17,168 bases of DNA. Origin: UBA4717 sp045577925. GTDB taxonomy: Bacteria > Bacillota > Clostridia > Oscillospirales > CAG-272. The notes below the pieces were generated by a model, which saw nothing but the letters and a program-made list of their open reading frames with translations, had not been told where the DNA came from and did no database searches. Below are positions 1 to 7,743 of this stretch, in pieces. The stretch spans positions 1 through 17,168 of the forward strand of contig JAZNJH010000047.1 of the NCBI GenBank assembly GCA_045577925.1, read 5' to 3'. Every line of letters starts with the position of its first letter. Position 1 is the first letter of the stretch. Made by a program: the position numbers and the translations under genes.

Positions 1-18
1 GCAAATAAGAAGAAGTAA
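1..18 (+). CDS. rpsM: 30S ribosomal protein S13, C-terminal tail (partial)
   Basis: Only the last five codons and stop are present, reading Ala-Asn-Lys-Lys-Lys-stop. Bacterial S13 commonly ends in a basic tail of this kind. The stop lies 15 bases before rpsK, which matches the conserved rpsM-rpsK-rpsD-rpoA-rplQ order. The identification rests on this context as much as on the five residues. The rest of the gene is off the left edge. Confidence 0.8.
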   Translation, partial: ANKKK

Positions 19-33
19 AGGAGTGACAAAGTA

Positions 34-426
34 ATGGCAGCAGTAAAGAAAGTTACTAAAAGACGCCGCGACAGAAAGAATATTGAATCCTGCGCCGCTC
101 ACATTCAGTCCACTTTCAATAACACTATAATCACCATAACTGATGAACACGGTAATGCAATTTCGTGGGCATCTGCCGGCGAACTCGGATTCAAGGGTTC
201 AAGAAAGTCCACTCCCTTTGCAGCACAGAGTGCAGCTGAAACTGCCGCAAAGGCAGCTATGGAACACGGACTCAAGAATGTTAAGGTATACGTAAAGGGC
301 CCCGGCTCAGGACGCGAATCAGCGATCCGTGCGCTTCAGGCAGTAGGACTTAACATTACACTTATCAAGGACGTTACACCTATTCCTCACAATGGTTGCC
401 GTCCCCCCAAGCGCAGACGCGTTTGA
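34..426 (+). CDS. rpsK: 30S ribosomal protein S11
   Basis: This is a component of the small-subunit platform, near the E site and the 3' end of 16S rRNA. The 130-residue length is normal for the family. The basic N-terminus (KKVTKRRRDRK) is followed by the S11 core with AHIQSTFNNTIITITD and the KGPGSGRESAIRALQ stretch. The protein ends in the diagnostic HNGCRPPKRRRV. A good ribosome binding site (AAAGGAG at 17-23) precedes the ATG. It sits in the alpha operon between the rpsM tail and rpsD and is expected to be co-transcribed with them. Nothing is unusual. Confidence 0.97.
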   Translation: MAAVKKVTKRRRDRKNIESCAAHIQSTFNNTIITITDEHGNAISWASAGELGFKGSRKSTPFAAQSAAETAAKAAMEHGLKNVKVYVKGPGSGRESAIRALQAVGLNITLIKDVTPIPHNGCRPPKRRRV

Positions 427-456
427 TGATAAATATTACAAAGGAGGTGCCAACAC

Positions 457-1086
457 ATGGCAAGATATAACGGTCCTGTATGCAGATTGTGCCGCAGAGA
501 AGGCACGAAATTATATCTCAAGGGCGAAAAGTGCATGACAGACAAGTGCCCTGTTGTAGTAAGACCTAACGCGGCTCCCGGCCAGCACGGTGCTGCAAGA
601 AAGAAAATGGGCGAATACGGTATGCAGCTTCGCGAAAAGCAGAAAGCAAAGAGAATTTACGGCGTACTCGAAAAGCAGTTCAAGACATATTATACAATGG
701 CAGACAAGAAGGAAGGAATTACAGGTGAAAACCTTTTAAGCATCCTTGAACGTCGTCTTGATAACGTTGTATTCAGAATGGGACTTGCAGAAAGCCGTAA
801 TGAAGCACGTCAGCTCGTTCGTCACGCTCACTTTACACTTAACGGCAAGAAGGTAAATATTCCTTCTATTATCGTTAGAGTTGGAGACGTTATTGCTCTT
901 AAGAGCGCGTCTGCAGATTCTGTAAAGATCAAGGGCCTTATCGAATCTCTTGAAACAAAGGTTGCTCCCAAGTGGCTTGATGTTGACAAGAAGAACCAGA
1001 CTGCAAAGGTAATCGCTCTTCCTCAGAGAGATGATATTGACTTCCCGTTCGAAGAACAGCTTATCGTCGAATTGTATTCTAAGTAA
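457..1086 (+). CDS. rpsD: 30S ribosomal protein S4, zinc-binding form
   Basis: This is a primary 16S rRNA-binding protein of the small-subunit body. In many bacteria it also acts as a translational repressor of the alpha operon. The 209-residue length is typical. The N-terminus carries Cys9, Cys12, Cys26 and Cys31 (C-x2-C-x13-C-x4-C), so this is the zinc-containing (C+) S4 and not the cysteine-free paralogue. A typical S4 RNA-binding domain follows, around RRLDNVVFRMGLAESRNEARQLVRH (roughly residues 93-117). AAAGGAGGTG at 440-449 is a near-perfect Shine-Dalgarno ahead of the ATG. The 70-base gap to rpoA shows no clear terminator, so read-through into rpoA is expected. Confidence 0.97.
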   Translation: MARYNGPVCRLCRREGTKLYLKGEKCMTDKCPVVVRPNAAPGQHGAARKKMGEYGMQLREKQKAKRIYGVLEKQFKTYYTMADKKEGITGENLLSILERRLDNVVFRMGLAESRNEARQLVRHAHFTLNGKKVNIPSIIVRVGDVIALKSASADSVKIKGLIESLETKVAPKWLDVDKKNQTAKVIALPQRDDIDFPFEEQLIVELYSK

Positions 1087-1156
1087 TACCTGCCCCCTGA
1101 AGCAAGAAATGTTTCAGCGTATAGCTGTATAGTAAATTACAATAGGAGGGTTAATG

Positions 1157-2107
1157 ATGATAGAAATAGAGAAGCCAAACATTACTACCGAAACTCTCAG
1201 CGAAGACGGCAAAATCGGAAGATTTGTTGTTGATCCGCTCGAAAGAGGTTATGGAATAACTTTAGGTAATTCACTTCGCAGAGTACTTCTCAGCTCGCTT
1301 CCCGGCGTTGCAGCAGTAAGCATAAAGATCCGCGGTGTAAACCACGAGATATCTACTGTTGAGGGCGTAAAGGAAGACGTTACGGAGATCGTACTAAACG
1401 TAAAGGGAATAGTTGCAAAGCTTATGGCAGGAGGCCCGAAGACTGTTGTTATAGACGTAACCGGTGCTGCTGACGTAAAGGCAGGCGACATAAAGAGTGA
1501 TTCCGATATAGAAATTCTCAACCCCGATCATCATATTGCAACTGTATCTGATGGAGCAAGCTTCTATATGGAGCTCACATTCGATCACGGTCGCGGATAT
1601 GTTTCACAGGACAAGAACAGACAGACTTATCCCTCATTCGTTGATGCTATTCACACAGACTCTATATTCACACCTGTCTACAAGGCAAGCTACAATGTAG
1701 AAAACACACGTGTAGGAAGCAACACCGATTACGATAAACTGACTCTCGATGTGGAAACGAACGGAACGATTTCGGCAAAGGAAGCAATTTCACTTGCCGC
1801 CAAGATTCTCAACGACCATCTCAATCTCTTCGTCGAGCTTTCAGACGAAGCGAAGAGCCTCGACACAATGGTCGAGCGTGAAGAAACAATCAAGGAAAAG
1901 GTTCTTGAGATGACCATTGAGGACCTTGACATGTCTGTAAGAAGCTTCAATTGCTTGAAGCGTGCAGGCATTGATACGGTTGAAGATCTTATTAACAGAA
2001 CCGAAGAGGATATGATCAAGGTACGTAACCTTGGAAAGAAGTCTCTTGAAGAAGTAATTCAGAAGCTTCATTCTCTCGGACTTGATCTCAAAAAGGAAGA
2101 AGAATAA
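1157..2107 (+). CDS. rpoA: DNA-directed RNA polymerase subunit alpha
   Basis: The alpha dimer nucleates assembly of RNA polymerase, and its C-terminal domain contacts UP elements and activators. The N-terminal domain (about residues 1-230) includes the FVVDPLERGYGITLGNSLRRVLL stretch with the dimerisation and beta-contact segment. The alphaCTD (about 250-310) has the helix-hairpin-helix SVRSFNCLKRAGI and NLGKKSLEEV, including the DNA-contacting Arg of SVRS. Two ATGs are adjacent, at 1154 and 1157. The second, giving MIEIEKPN and 316 residues, is chosen because it sits 7 bases after the AGGAGG at 1144-1149, against 4 for the first, and because alpha subunits commonly begin MIEIEKP. Confidence 0.97.
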   Translation: MIEIEKPNITTETLSEDGKIGRFVVDPLERGYGITLGNSLRRVLLSSLPGVAAVSIKIRGVNHEISTVEGVKEDVTEIVLNVKGIVAKLMAGGPKTVVIDVTGAADVKAGDIKSDSDIEILNPDHHIATVSDGASFYMELTFDHGRGYVSQDKNRQTYPSFVDAIHTDSIFTPVYKASYNVENTRVGSNTDYDKLTLDVETNGTISAKEAISLAAKILNDHLNLFVELSDEAKSLDTMVEREETIKEKVLEMTIEDLDMSVRSFNCLKRAGIDTVEDLINRTEEDMIKVRNLGKKSLEEVIQKLHSLGLDLKKEEE

Positions 2108-2146
2108 TATCCCACAAAATCAATAGCTAAAGGAGGGAAACCTGAA

Positions 2147-2536
2147 ATGGCAGGAACCAGAAAGCTTGGCAGACCGACCGCCCACAGAAAAGCAATGCTT
2201 AGAGGCTTGGTCACATATCTGCTTGAAAACGGACAGATAGAAACTACACTTACAAGAGCCAAGGAAGTAAGATGCATGGCTGAGAAGATGATAACACTCG
2301 GCAAGAAGAACACACTTGCTTCCCGTCGTCAGGCACTCGCATATATTACTAAGGAAAGCGTTGTTGCAAAGGTATTCAACGAGATCGCTCCCAAATACGC
2401 TCAGAGAAACGGCGGATACACAACGATCTATAAGCTTGGACAGCGCAGAGGCGATGCTGCTGAGATGGCGCTTATAAAGCTTGTTGAAGAAAAAGCTGAG
2501 GCAAAGGCTGCAGAAGCCGAAGCAAAGGCTGAATAA
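2147..2536 (+). CDS. rplQ: 50S ribosomal protein L17
   Basis: This large-subunit protein lies near the exit tunnel. At 129 residues it is slightly longer than the 110-125 common for L17. The family signature RKLGRPTAHRKAMLRGLVTYLLENGQIETTLTRAKEVR is clear at residues 5-42. The central part (AYITKESVVAKVFNEIAPKYAQRNGGYTTIYKLGQRRGDAAEMALIKLVE) matches the family throughout. The extra length is a simple Ala/Glu/Lys tail (EEKAEAKAAEAEAKAE) that is probably disordered. An AAAGGAGGG site at 2129-2137 precedes the ATG. It is the last gene of the ribosomal cluster and is followed by a strong hairpin. Confidence 0.97.
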   Translation: MAGTRKLGRPTAHRKAMLRGLVTYLLENGQIETTLTRAKEVRCMAEKMITLGKKNTLASRRQALAYITKESVVAKVFNEIAPKYAQRNGGYTTIYKLGQRRGDAAEMALIKLVEEKAEAKAAEAEAKAE

Positions 2537-2570
2537 GGCAGTTTTCGTTTGTACGAACAACTAAAATAAA

Positions 2571-2600
2571 ACAAAGGACTGCCATTAGGCAGTCCTTTGT
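2571..2600. terminator. Perfect 13-bp hairpin after rplQ
   Basis: ACAAAGGACTGCC (2571-2583) pairs perfectly with 2588-2600 around an ATTA loop. On the plus strand the stem is followed by GACGTTATG, not a U-tract. On the minus strand it is followed by TTTATTTTAG. It is in the right place to end the ribosomal operon, but the T-rich flank faces the other way. It could therefore be a weak plus-strand terminator, a processing or stability hairpin, or a block on antisense transcription coming from coaW. Confidence 0.6.
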
Positions 2601-2625
2601 GACGTTATGAGAAAGGAATTTTAGC

Positions 2626-3462
2626 ATGGGAGTAGTTATAGGTATAGACGTAGGCGGAAGTACTACTAAAATTGTAGGTTTCAGAAACGCAGGCACTGAA
2701 ATGGAGCTTATAGAGCCGATGTTTGTACGTGCTAACGATCCTGTTACCTCGCTTTACGGTGCATTCGGCAAATTTACCGATACAAATGCTCTTTCGCTTG
2801 GAGATATTGACAGGGTAATAACGACAGGAGTGGGCTCAAGCAAGATAAATAAAAACATATACGGTCTTGAGTGTATATCCGCATCGGAGTTCAACTCTAT
2901 CGGTCGCGGAGGACTGTATTTGTCCGGCGCTGATGAAGCGATAGTAGTCAGCCTTGGAACGGGAACGGCTATTGTGCATGCAAAGCGTGGTGGCAACATA
3001 GAGTACCTTGGAGGTACGGGAGTTGGCGGCGGCACACTTGTTGGACTTTCTCATCTGATGCTCGGAATGGACGACATATCCCATATTGACGAGCTGGCGC
3101 AGGACGGTAATCTTGACAATATCGACTGGCGTATAAAAGACATAACTAAAAAGAATATCGTTCCCGGTATGCCTGAAAAAATGACGGCATCTAATTTCGG
3201 AAACGTGAGTGATATTGCACAGAAATGCGATATTGCACTCGGTATAATGAATCTTGTATATGAGACGATAGGAATGGTTTCGATATTTGCCGCACGTGCA
3301 CACGGACTTAAAGATATTGTGCTTACGGGTAATCTTACCACGCTTTCAAAGGCAAAGAGTACGTTTGAAAATCTGAACAATATGTTCGGAGTGAATTTTA
3401 TGATACCCGAGCGTGCGCAGTTTGGTACTGTTATAGGCGCGGCGTTAAAGGATATAAAATAA
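2626..3462 (+). CDS. coaW: Type II pantothenate kinase
   Basis: Catalyses ATP-dependent phosphorylation of pantothenate to 4'-phosphopantothenate, the first step of CoA synthesis, in the cytosol. The 278 residues fit the type II (Fumble/CoaW, ASKHA-fold) family, not CoaA or CoaX. The visible ASKHA signatures are the phosphate-1 loop IGIDVGGSTTK (5-15), VSLGTGTAIV (108-117), the glycine-rich GGTGVGGGTLVGLS (129-142), and the C-terminal VLTGNLTT with FGTVIGAAL. Glu88 in SASEFNSIGRGG is the likely catalytic base by analogy with the family. An AAAGGA site at 2612-2617 sets the start. It stands alone between two hairpins; no other CoA gene is nearby. Known bacterial members can be insensitive to CoA feedback, but that cannot be read from sequence here. 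Confidence 0.9.
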   Translation: MGVVIGIDVGGSTTKIVGFRNAGTEMELIEPMFVRANDPVTSLYGAFGKFTDTNALSLGDIDRVITTGVGSSKINKNIYGLECISASEFNSIGRGGLYLSGADEAIVVSLGTGTAIVHAKRGGNIEYLGGTGVGGGTLVGLSHLMLGMDDISHIDELAQDGNLDNIDWRIKDITKKNIVPGMPEKMTASNFGNVSDIAQKCDIALGIMNLVYETIGMVSIFAARAHGLKDIVLTGNLTTLSKAKSTFENLNNMFGVNFMIPERAQFGTVIGAALKDIK

Positions 3463-3484
3463 CCTGATACGATATTTTAAAACA

Positions 3485-3519
3485 GCCTCCAAAGCTCATT
3501 GCTTTGGAGGCCGTTTTTT
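3485..3519. terminator. Bidirectional terminator between coaW and spoIIP
   Basis: GCCTCCAAAGC (3485-3495) pairs perfectly with 3501-3511 over a 5-base TCATT loop. On the plus strand it is followed by CG and six T's, ending coaW. On the minus strand it is followed by TGTTTTAAAAT, ending the converging gpr-spoIIP unit. The two gene ends lie just outside the hairpin. Confidence 0.9.
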
Positions 3520-3528
3520 GTGAAATAT

Positions 3529-4650
3529 TTACTCGTCTTTGATAAGATCTGAAATATATTTACCGAGTATCCGAGCGGCGTTTTTTGCCTGTGACAGCGT
3601 ATTTCCGTCTGTTCCTATTTCGATAAGCAGAGAACCTTTTGTGTATTGCTCGTTATAAGATGCTCCTCTGAGCGCTATCGGTCGCATCAGATCCGGATAA
3701 TCTCCCGAAATTTTGTCAGCGAGCTTTAGCGCGAGTGTAAGATTAGCTTCCCAGTCCGGAAAATCGGCGCCGCCTGCATCTGTTCCGGCAAGGAGCATTA
3801 TCTGTGCAACTTCTTGCCCTTCAATTTCGCTTACAGCCCTTGCTTTTGCTCCGCTATCATACATTACTGCATCACGGTGCACATCAAAGACGTAGCGTAT
3901 ACTTGGATATTTTTCAAGGTATTCTTTGATAGAAGCGGCCGCGGCAGAGTATGAGTTACTATATGACGCAGCATCGTGCTGAGTAGTGCAGTGAAGTGTA
4001 TTTATACCAAAACTGTTCAGCGTATCAGCAAGAGTTTTTCCGACGGCGATCATGTTTATACTCTCATCCGTACTTCTTGTTGAACCGTTTGGGTCGTAAT
4101 ATGTACTGTTTTCGCGCGAATAACATTCGGTTGCATGAGTATGGATTATCAGCACCAGAGGCTTGTCTGAATTTGCATTATACCCAAAATCATAACGAGA
4201 TAATAACAGACGCGATGTGTCGGGTCTTTTTTTGGTCGTGTTATTCAAAGTAAGAACATCCTCTACGCTCAGATCACATGGAATTATCGGAAGCATTCCC
4301 TCTGTGTTTTCTTCTGGACCCGAAATTTCCGGGGACGTTTCGGGCATATCGGCAAGATTTGCAATGTTTACTTTTGGAGAGTCTATATTTTCATATATAA
4401 TAAATGTTTTTTCATCATAGTCGTAATATTCTCCACCAAAGCATGCTTCACGCAAAAGCATATTTACACTGAAGCTTATATTTTTATCTTCAGGTATGTA
4501 GAAAGCATTGTTTGCAAGTATGTTTGCTGCATTTTGTGTTAATGTTGGGCTGTTAAATAAAAGTACTAAGACGGTTGCTGCTATAACTATGATTATTATT
4601 ACTTTTATGAGAGAAAAATTTTTGATATTTACTTCTTTTCTTGTAATCAT
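3529..4650 (-). CDS. spoIIP: Stage II sporulation protein P, peptidoglycan amidase
   Basis: SpoIIP is an N-acetylmuramoyl-L-alanine amidase (also a murein endopeptidase) that works with SpoIID and SpoIIM. Together they thin septal peptidoglycan and drive forespore engulfment. The 373-residue product has a basic N-terminus and one membrane anchor at about 14-32, so the rest lies outside the membrane. A variable linker (33-160) precedes the amidase domain. Zinc or catalytic candidates are His170 and Glu175 in IIHTHATECY, His258 in FDVHRDA, and Glu344 in LLIEIGTDGNT, all in the family's characteristic motifs. AAGGAAGG ends 8 bases before the ATG. It lies directly downstream of gpr, as in Bacillus, and carries its own SigmaE-like promoter. 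Confidence 0.95.
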   Translation of the reverse strand: MITRKEVNIKNFSLIKVIIIIVIAATVLVLLFNSPTLTQNAANILANNAFYIPEDKNISFSVNMLLREACFGGEYYDYDEKTFIIYENIDSPKVNIANLADMPETSPEISGPEENTEGMLPIIPCDLSVEDVLTLNNTTKKRPDTSRLLLSRYDFGYNANSDKPLVLIIHTHATECYSRENSTYYDPNGSTRSTDESINMIAVGKTLADTLNSFGINTLHCTTQHDAASYSNSYSAAAASIKEYLEKYPSIRYVFDVHRDAVMYDSGAKARAVSEIEGQEVAQIMLLAGTDAGGADFPDWEANLTLALKLADKISGDYPDLMRPIALRGASYNEQYTKGSLLIEIGTDGNTLSQAKNAARILGKYISDLIKDE

Positions 4651-4672
4651 TTTATTATCCTTCCTTCAGTCT

Positions 4673-4708
4673 GACCATAGTTTAAGGGTAATGCCAAAAA
4701 CTATGGTC
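4673..4708 (-). promoter_or_regulatory. Stem-loop in the spoIIP leader
   Basis: GACCATAGTTT at 4673-4683 is perfectly complementary to 4698-4708, giving an 11-bp stem with a 14-base loop. It sits between the predicted SigmaE start point (about 4710) and the spoIIP Shine-Dalgarno, so it would be almost at the 5' end of the spoIIP mRNA. There is no T-run after it on the minus strand (AGACTGAAGG follows), so a 5' stabilising hairpin or a protein-binding site is more likely than a terminator. Confidence 0.6.
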
Positions 4709-4717
4709 GCCCGCTTA

Positions 4718-4746
4718 ATTATATTGATATTTACTATTAAATATTC
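4718..4746 (-). promoter_or_regulatory. SigmaE-like sporulation promoter for spoIIP
   Basis: Read on the minus strand, GAATATT (4746-4740) matches the SigmaE -35 consensus KMATATT. After a 14-base spacer, AATATAAT (4725-4718) matches CATACAHT at 6 of 8 positions. The -35 overlaps the gpr stop codon. SigmaE control of spoIIP is known in Bacillus and would let spoIIP be made in the mother cell, separately from gpr, which is a forespore gene there. The consensus is used by analogy. Confidence 0.5.
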
Positions 4747-5635
4747 ATGAAAGCGCTAAATTCACTGCTTCTGATAACAATCTTGATATCTCACTTGTTA
4801 CAATATCGCTTTCTTTTGGAGTTACAAAAAATCCTCTGCCGTTTTCAAGAACTTTTGTAAGCTCGGGACTGATGTTTTCTATTCCTGCCTCTTCAAGTGC
4901 GCCATAAACGAGGGTTGACGACTCAACAACAGTGGGAACACCGAGCGCAATTACGGGACAATTAAGACTGCCGCGGTTTATAGCAAGCCGCTTGTTTCCT
5001 ATTCCTGAACCCGGAGAGAGACCGGTATCGGTTATCTGAACGGTAGTGGCAAGATGAGAGAGACTTCCTGCCGCGAGGGCGTCAATGACTATTACTGCTT
5101 CGGGATTTACATTTGCGACGGCACCGCGAATAAGCTCAAGAGTTTCAATTCCTGTCTGACCTATAACACCGGGAGTTACGGCAGAAACTGATTTACCACC
5201 AAGCATTTCATAAAGCTTGGTGTCACAGTCCTTTATATGCCGTGTTACGATAATATTTTTAATCGTTTCATGACCGATTGCATCTGACGTTATATATCTG
5301 TTTCCAAGGCCAGCCACAAGTACGTTTCGCAGTTCCTCTTTTCCGGTGGTAAGCTTTAGCATCCCTTTGATCTGATCTGACAACAGCTTGGTGCATGTGT
5401 TGAATTTTTCATCAGACAAAGTCCATACTTTACCAACGTCGATCGTGATATAACGCCCTTTGGGTTTACCTATCGTTTTTTCGCCTTCTTCGTTTAAGAT
5501 ATCAAGCAAGGATATCTCAAAGCCGGATTCGTTTTTTTCCGTGTATGATATTCCGTGAATCTGACTTCCGCTTGTAATATCATCGCTCTTGCATTCGCGC
5601 GCAAGGTCAGTGCGCCTGTATTTTTCCGATATCAT
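4745..5635 (-). CDS. gpr: GPR endopeptidase (germination protease)
   Basis: GPR degrades the small acid-soluble spore proteins in the first minutes of germination, freeing DNA and supplying amino acids. At 296 residues it is shorter than the roughly 370 of Bacillus. Family hallmarks are VAGLGNRYITSDAIG with Asp118, and VIVIDALAAGSLSHL with Asp185; these correspond to the two essential aspartates. Further hallmarks are TGLSPGSGIGNKR (204-216) and FFVTPKESD (269-277). The N-terminal RTDLARE (8-14) resembles both the SASP cleavage site and the Bacillus zymogen processing site, so self-cleavage after Asp10 is plausible. GGAGG lies 8 bases upstream of the ATG. Upstream, AATACTA resembles a SigmaG -10 (CATNMTA), but I see no convincing -35. 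Confidence 0.95.
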   Translation of the reverse strand: MISEKYRRTDLARECKSDDITSGSQIHGISYTEKNESGFEISLLDILNEEGEKTIGKPKGRYITIDVGKVWTLSDEKFNTCTKLLSDQIKGMLKLTTGKEELRNVLVAGLGNRYITSDAIGHETIKNIIVTRHIKDCDTKLYEMLGGKSVSAVTPGVIGQTGIETLELIRGAVANVNPEAVIVIDALAAGSLSHLATTVQITDTGLSPGSGIGNKRLAINRGSLNCPVIALGVPTVVESSTLVYGALEEAGIENISPELTKVLENGRGFFVTPKESDIVTSEISRLLSEAVNLALS

Positions 5636-5781
5636 GTTTGCTACCTCCGGAAATTAAATCTTTAGTATAGTATTTGCAAAAAATAAGGGAATATATTTAT
5701 ATAATTGCATACGCTTAAAGAAATTGGAATTTTACTTTTTATGGAAGAAACGGTTGTTATAAATCACCAAAAAAATAATCA

Positions 5782-5808
5782 AAAGATTGTGCATAAGTCA
5801 TAATCTTT
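5782..5808. repeat. Short inverted repeat in the gpr / binding-protein divergent region
   Basis: AAAGATT (5782-5788) and AATCTTT (5802-5808) flank GTGCATAAGTCAT. The repeat lies about 20 bases upstream of the -35 of the lipoprotein promoter and well upstream of gpr. The surrounding 5640-5828 is very AT-rich and shows no open reading frame I would defend. An operator is possible but unproven. Confidence 0.35.
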
Positions 5809-5828
5809 ATTTATTATTATTTTCTTGA

Positions 5829-5857
5829 TTGATTAAGTTAAAAATCTGTGTTATAAT
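5829..5857 (+). promoter_or_regulatory. SigmaA-type promoter for the lipoprotein gene
   Basis: TTGATT (5829-5834) and TATAAT (5852-5857) are separated by 17 bases. The -10 is preceded by TGT, forming an extended -10. Transcription would begin near 5864, leaving a leader of about 90 bases with a small CCTGC/GCAGG hairpin (5917-5932) just before the ribosome binding site. Confidence 0.75.
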
Positions 5858-5953
5858 TAACTCGTATGCTTGCACCGGGTGATATTTTACCTGTGCACAC
5901 GTTATTTTGCTATGCGCCTGCGATTATGCAGGGCAGAGGAGGAACTTTTACAA

Positions 5954-7654
5954 ATGAAAAAAACATTATCATTAATACTCGTGCTTGTTATGCTTGCATC
6001 AACACTTGCCGGCTGCGGCGGAATTGCAATTGATGCTGAAGACAAGGGCGCGCAGATAAATGCGTATGTTACGAGTGAGATAAGAGACTTTGATCCTGCG
6101 TACACAATGATAGACGACGGTACGGCAAAGATATTCAATCTTGTATATGCAGGCCTTGTTTCACTTAATGAAGACGGCAAGGTGGAATACGATCTCATGG
6201 AAGAATATGAGATAGTGTATGATGAAAGACTCGAAGAAAACAAGATGTACATAACTCTTAAAGAAACGATGTGGAGCGACGGAAGAAACCTTACGGCAGA
6301 CGATGTTATTTATGCCTGGAAGCGTCTTCTCGATCCCGAGTTCGACAGCCCTGCGGCATCGCTTCTTTATGATATAAAAAATGCGCGCAGCGTTAAAAAC
6401 GGTGACAGTTCTGTTGACGACCTTGGTATAGCAGCTGTTGATAACTATATTCTTGAAGTGCGCTTTGAAAAAGCTGATACCGATTACGAGTTGTTTATTG
6501 AAAGACTTGCAAGCCCTGCGCTCGTTCCTTTGCGTGAAGATGTAGTTACACGTTATGATAACTGGGCAACGTCATCGTCCACGATGGTGGCAAGCGGACC
6601 TTTCTCGGTAAAGAACCTTGAGTATAATAAGGGCTATACTCTTGAACGCAATACATATTATATGCGTAACAGAGAAAAGGATAATCTTGATAAGTATGTA
6701 AAGCCTTATAGAATTAACGTATCCTATAAGCTTGACCTTGATGAACAGCTTCAGGCGTTTGAAGACGGAACTCTCTTTTATCTCGGAGATATTCCTGTTG
6801 AGAACAGAGCTGATTACAAGAAAAAGGTTAAGACAAGCGACATCCCGTCTGTTCATACTTATGTAATCAACTCGGAAAATAAAATTTTATCCAAGCCTGA
6901 AGTACGCCGCGCACTTTCTATGGCGCTGGACCGTGAAGCAATAGCAGAGCTCGTTGTTTTTGCAAAGCCTGCAACGGGATTTGTACCTGCAATGACGACT
7001 GACAAGACGTCTAAGGACAGCTTCAGAAAGAATGGAGGAGACGTAATATCTCCGAATGCAGATATCGAGGGAGCAAAGGCTCTTCTTGAACAGGCGAAGG
7101 TAAAGGGCGGTTCGTTTACGATCTCCTACTATGAAAATGAGACTGAAAAGGCTATTGCCGAATATGCGGCTCAGGTATGGACAGAACTTGGCTTTACTGT
7201 AAAGACTAAGGAGCTCAGCAACTCCAAAAAGTTCTCGAACGCATATCGCGACGGCGATTATGATATACTTGCAATTGATTATCAGATGCTTTCAGAGGAT
7301 GCATTTAATGTGTTTGCATCATATGCAACTACCTTCTCCGGAATGGGCATTGATATACAGAACGGTAATTATGATCTTGTTGAGCACGCATGCGGATATT
7401 CAAGCGAGGCGTATGATGCACTTATTGAAAGCGCATATGCGGCAGCAAACAGAAAGGAAGCGAGCACATATCTTCACCAAGCAGAAGAGTTGCTTGCAAA
7501 TGATATGCCTGTAATCCCGGTGGTCTTCAATCAGGATTATTATCTGATAAACAAAAAGGTGATTTCGGGACAGGAAGCAGACTACTTTGGTGGAAAAGTA
7601 TTCAGCGATCTTGTTATGAAGAACTATAAGAAGTATCTTCCTGTTGAAGAATAA
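5954..7654 (+). CDS. Peptide ABC transporter substrate-binding lipoprotein (family 5)
   Basis: This is an extracellular solute-binding protein of the SBP_bac_5 (OppA/DppA-like) family, expected to capture peptides or similar ligands and tethered to the membrane by lipid. The reading frame is open from 5870, but the start at 5954 is chosen for two reasons. GAGGAGG at 5936-5942 sits 11 bases before it, and the protein then begins with a classic lipoprotein signal ending in LAGC with Cys21, giving 566 residues. The family pattern is clear: DFDPAYTMIDDGTAKIFNLVYAGL early, then WSDGRNLTADDVIYAWKRLLDP. Later come VRRALSMALDREAIAELV and a C-terminal ADDMPVIP-like segment (LLANDMPVIPVVFNQDYYL). No permease or ATPase gene is in the window, so it must use a transporter encoded elsewhere or act as a sensor. 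Confidence 0.9.
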   Translation: MKKTLSLILVLVMLASTLAGCGGIAIDAEDKGAQINAYVTSEIRDFDPAYTMIDDGTAKIFNLVYAGLVSLNEDGKVEYDLMEEYEIVYDERLEENKMYITLKETMWSDGRNLTADDVIYAWKRLLDPEFDSPAASLLYDIKNARSVKNGDSSVDDLGIAAVDNYILEVRFEKADTDYELFIERLASPALVPLREDVVTRYDNWATSSSTMVASGPFSVKNLEYNKGYTLERNTYYMRNREKDNLDKYVKPYRINVSYKLDLDEQLQAFEDGTLFYLGDIPVENRADYKKKVKTSDIPSVHTYVINSENKILSKPEVRRALSMALDREAIAELVVFAKPATGFVPAMTTDKTSKDSFRKNGGDVISPNADIEGAKALLEQAKVKGGSFTISYYENETEKAIAEYAAQVWTELGFTVKTKELSNSKKFSNAYRDGDYDILAIDYQMLSEDAFNVFASYATTFSGMGIDIQNGNYDLVEHACGYSSEAYDALIESAYAAANRKEASTYLHQAEELLANDMPVIPVVFNQDYYLINKKVISGQEADYFGGKVFSDLVMKNYKKYLPVEE

Positions 7655-7671
7655 TTAAATCAGCACAGTTT

Positions 7672-7707
7672 ATTCTGCCGAAAGAGGAGAGTCTCTTTCG
7701 GCAGAAT
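7672..7707 (+). terminator. 15-bp hairpin after the lipoprotein gene
   Basis: ATTCTGCCGAAAGAG (7672-7686) pairs perfectly with 7693-7707 around a GAGAGT loop, 17 bases after the stop. The run after the stem is TATTCATCAG, with few T's, so termination may be partial. That would allow some read-through into the next gene, for which I see no good promoter. Confidence 0.65.
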
Positions 7708-7743
7708 TATTCATCAGAGAATATAGATGGAGGAGAATTTGTG

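Noticed and set aside
2120..2560. 146-codon minus-strand reading frame over rplQ
   Set aside because: It is the antisense shadow of a conserved ribosomal protein gene, with a Cys/Ser/Leu-rich product resembling no family.
5644..5700. SigmaG promoter for gpr
   Set aside because: An AATACTA -10 resemblance exists, but the -35 positions at 17 and 18 bases match the consensus poorly, so it is mentioned only under gpr.
5870..5953. N-terminal extension of the binding protein
   Set aside because: The extension would bury the lipoprotein signal; the ATG at 5954 has a good ribosome binding site and a correct lipobox.
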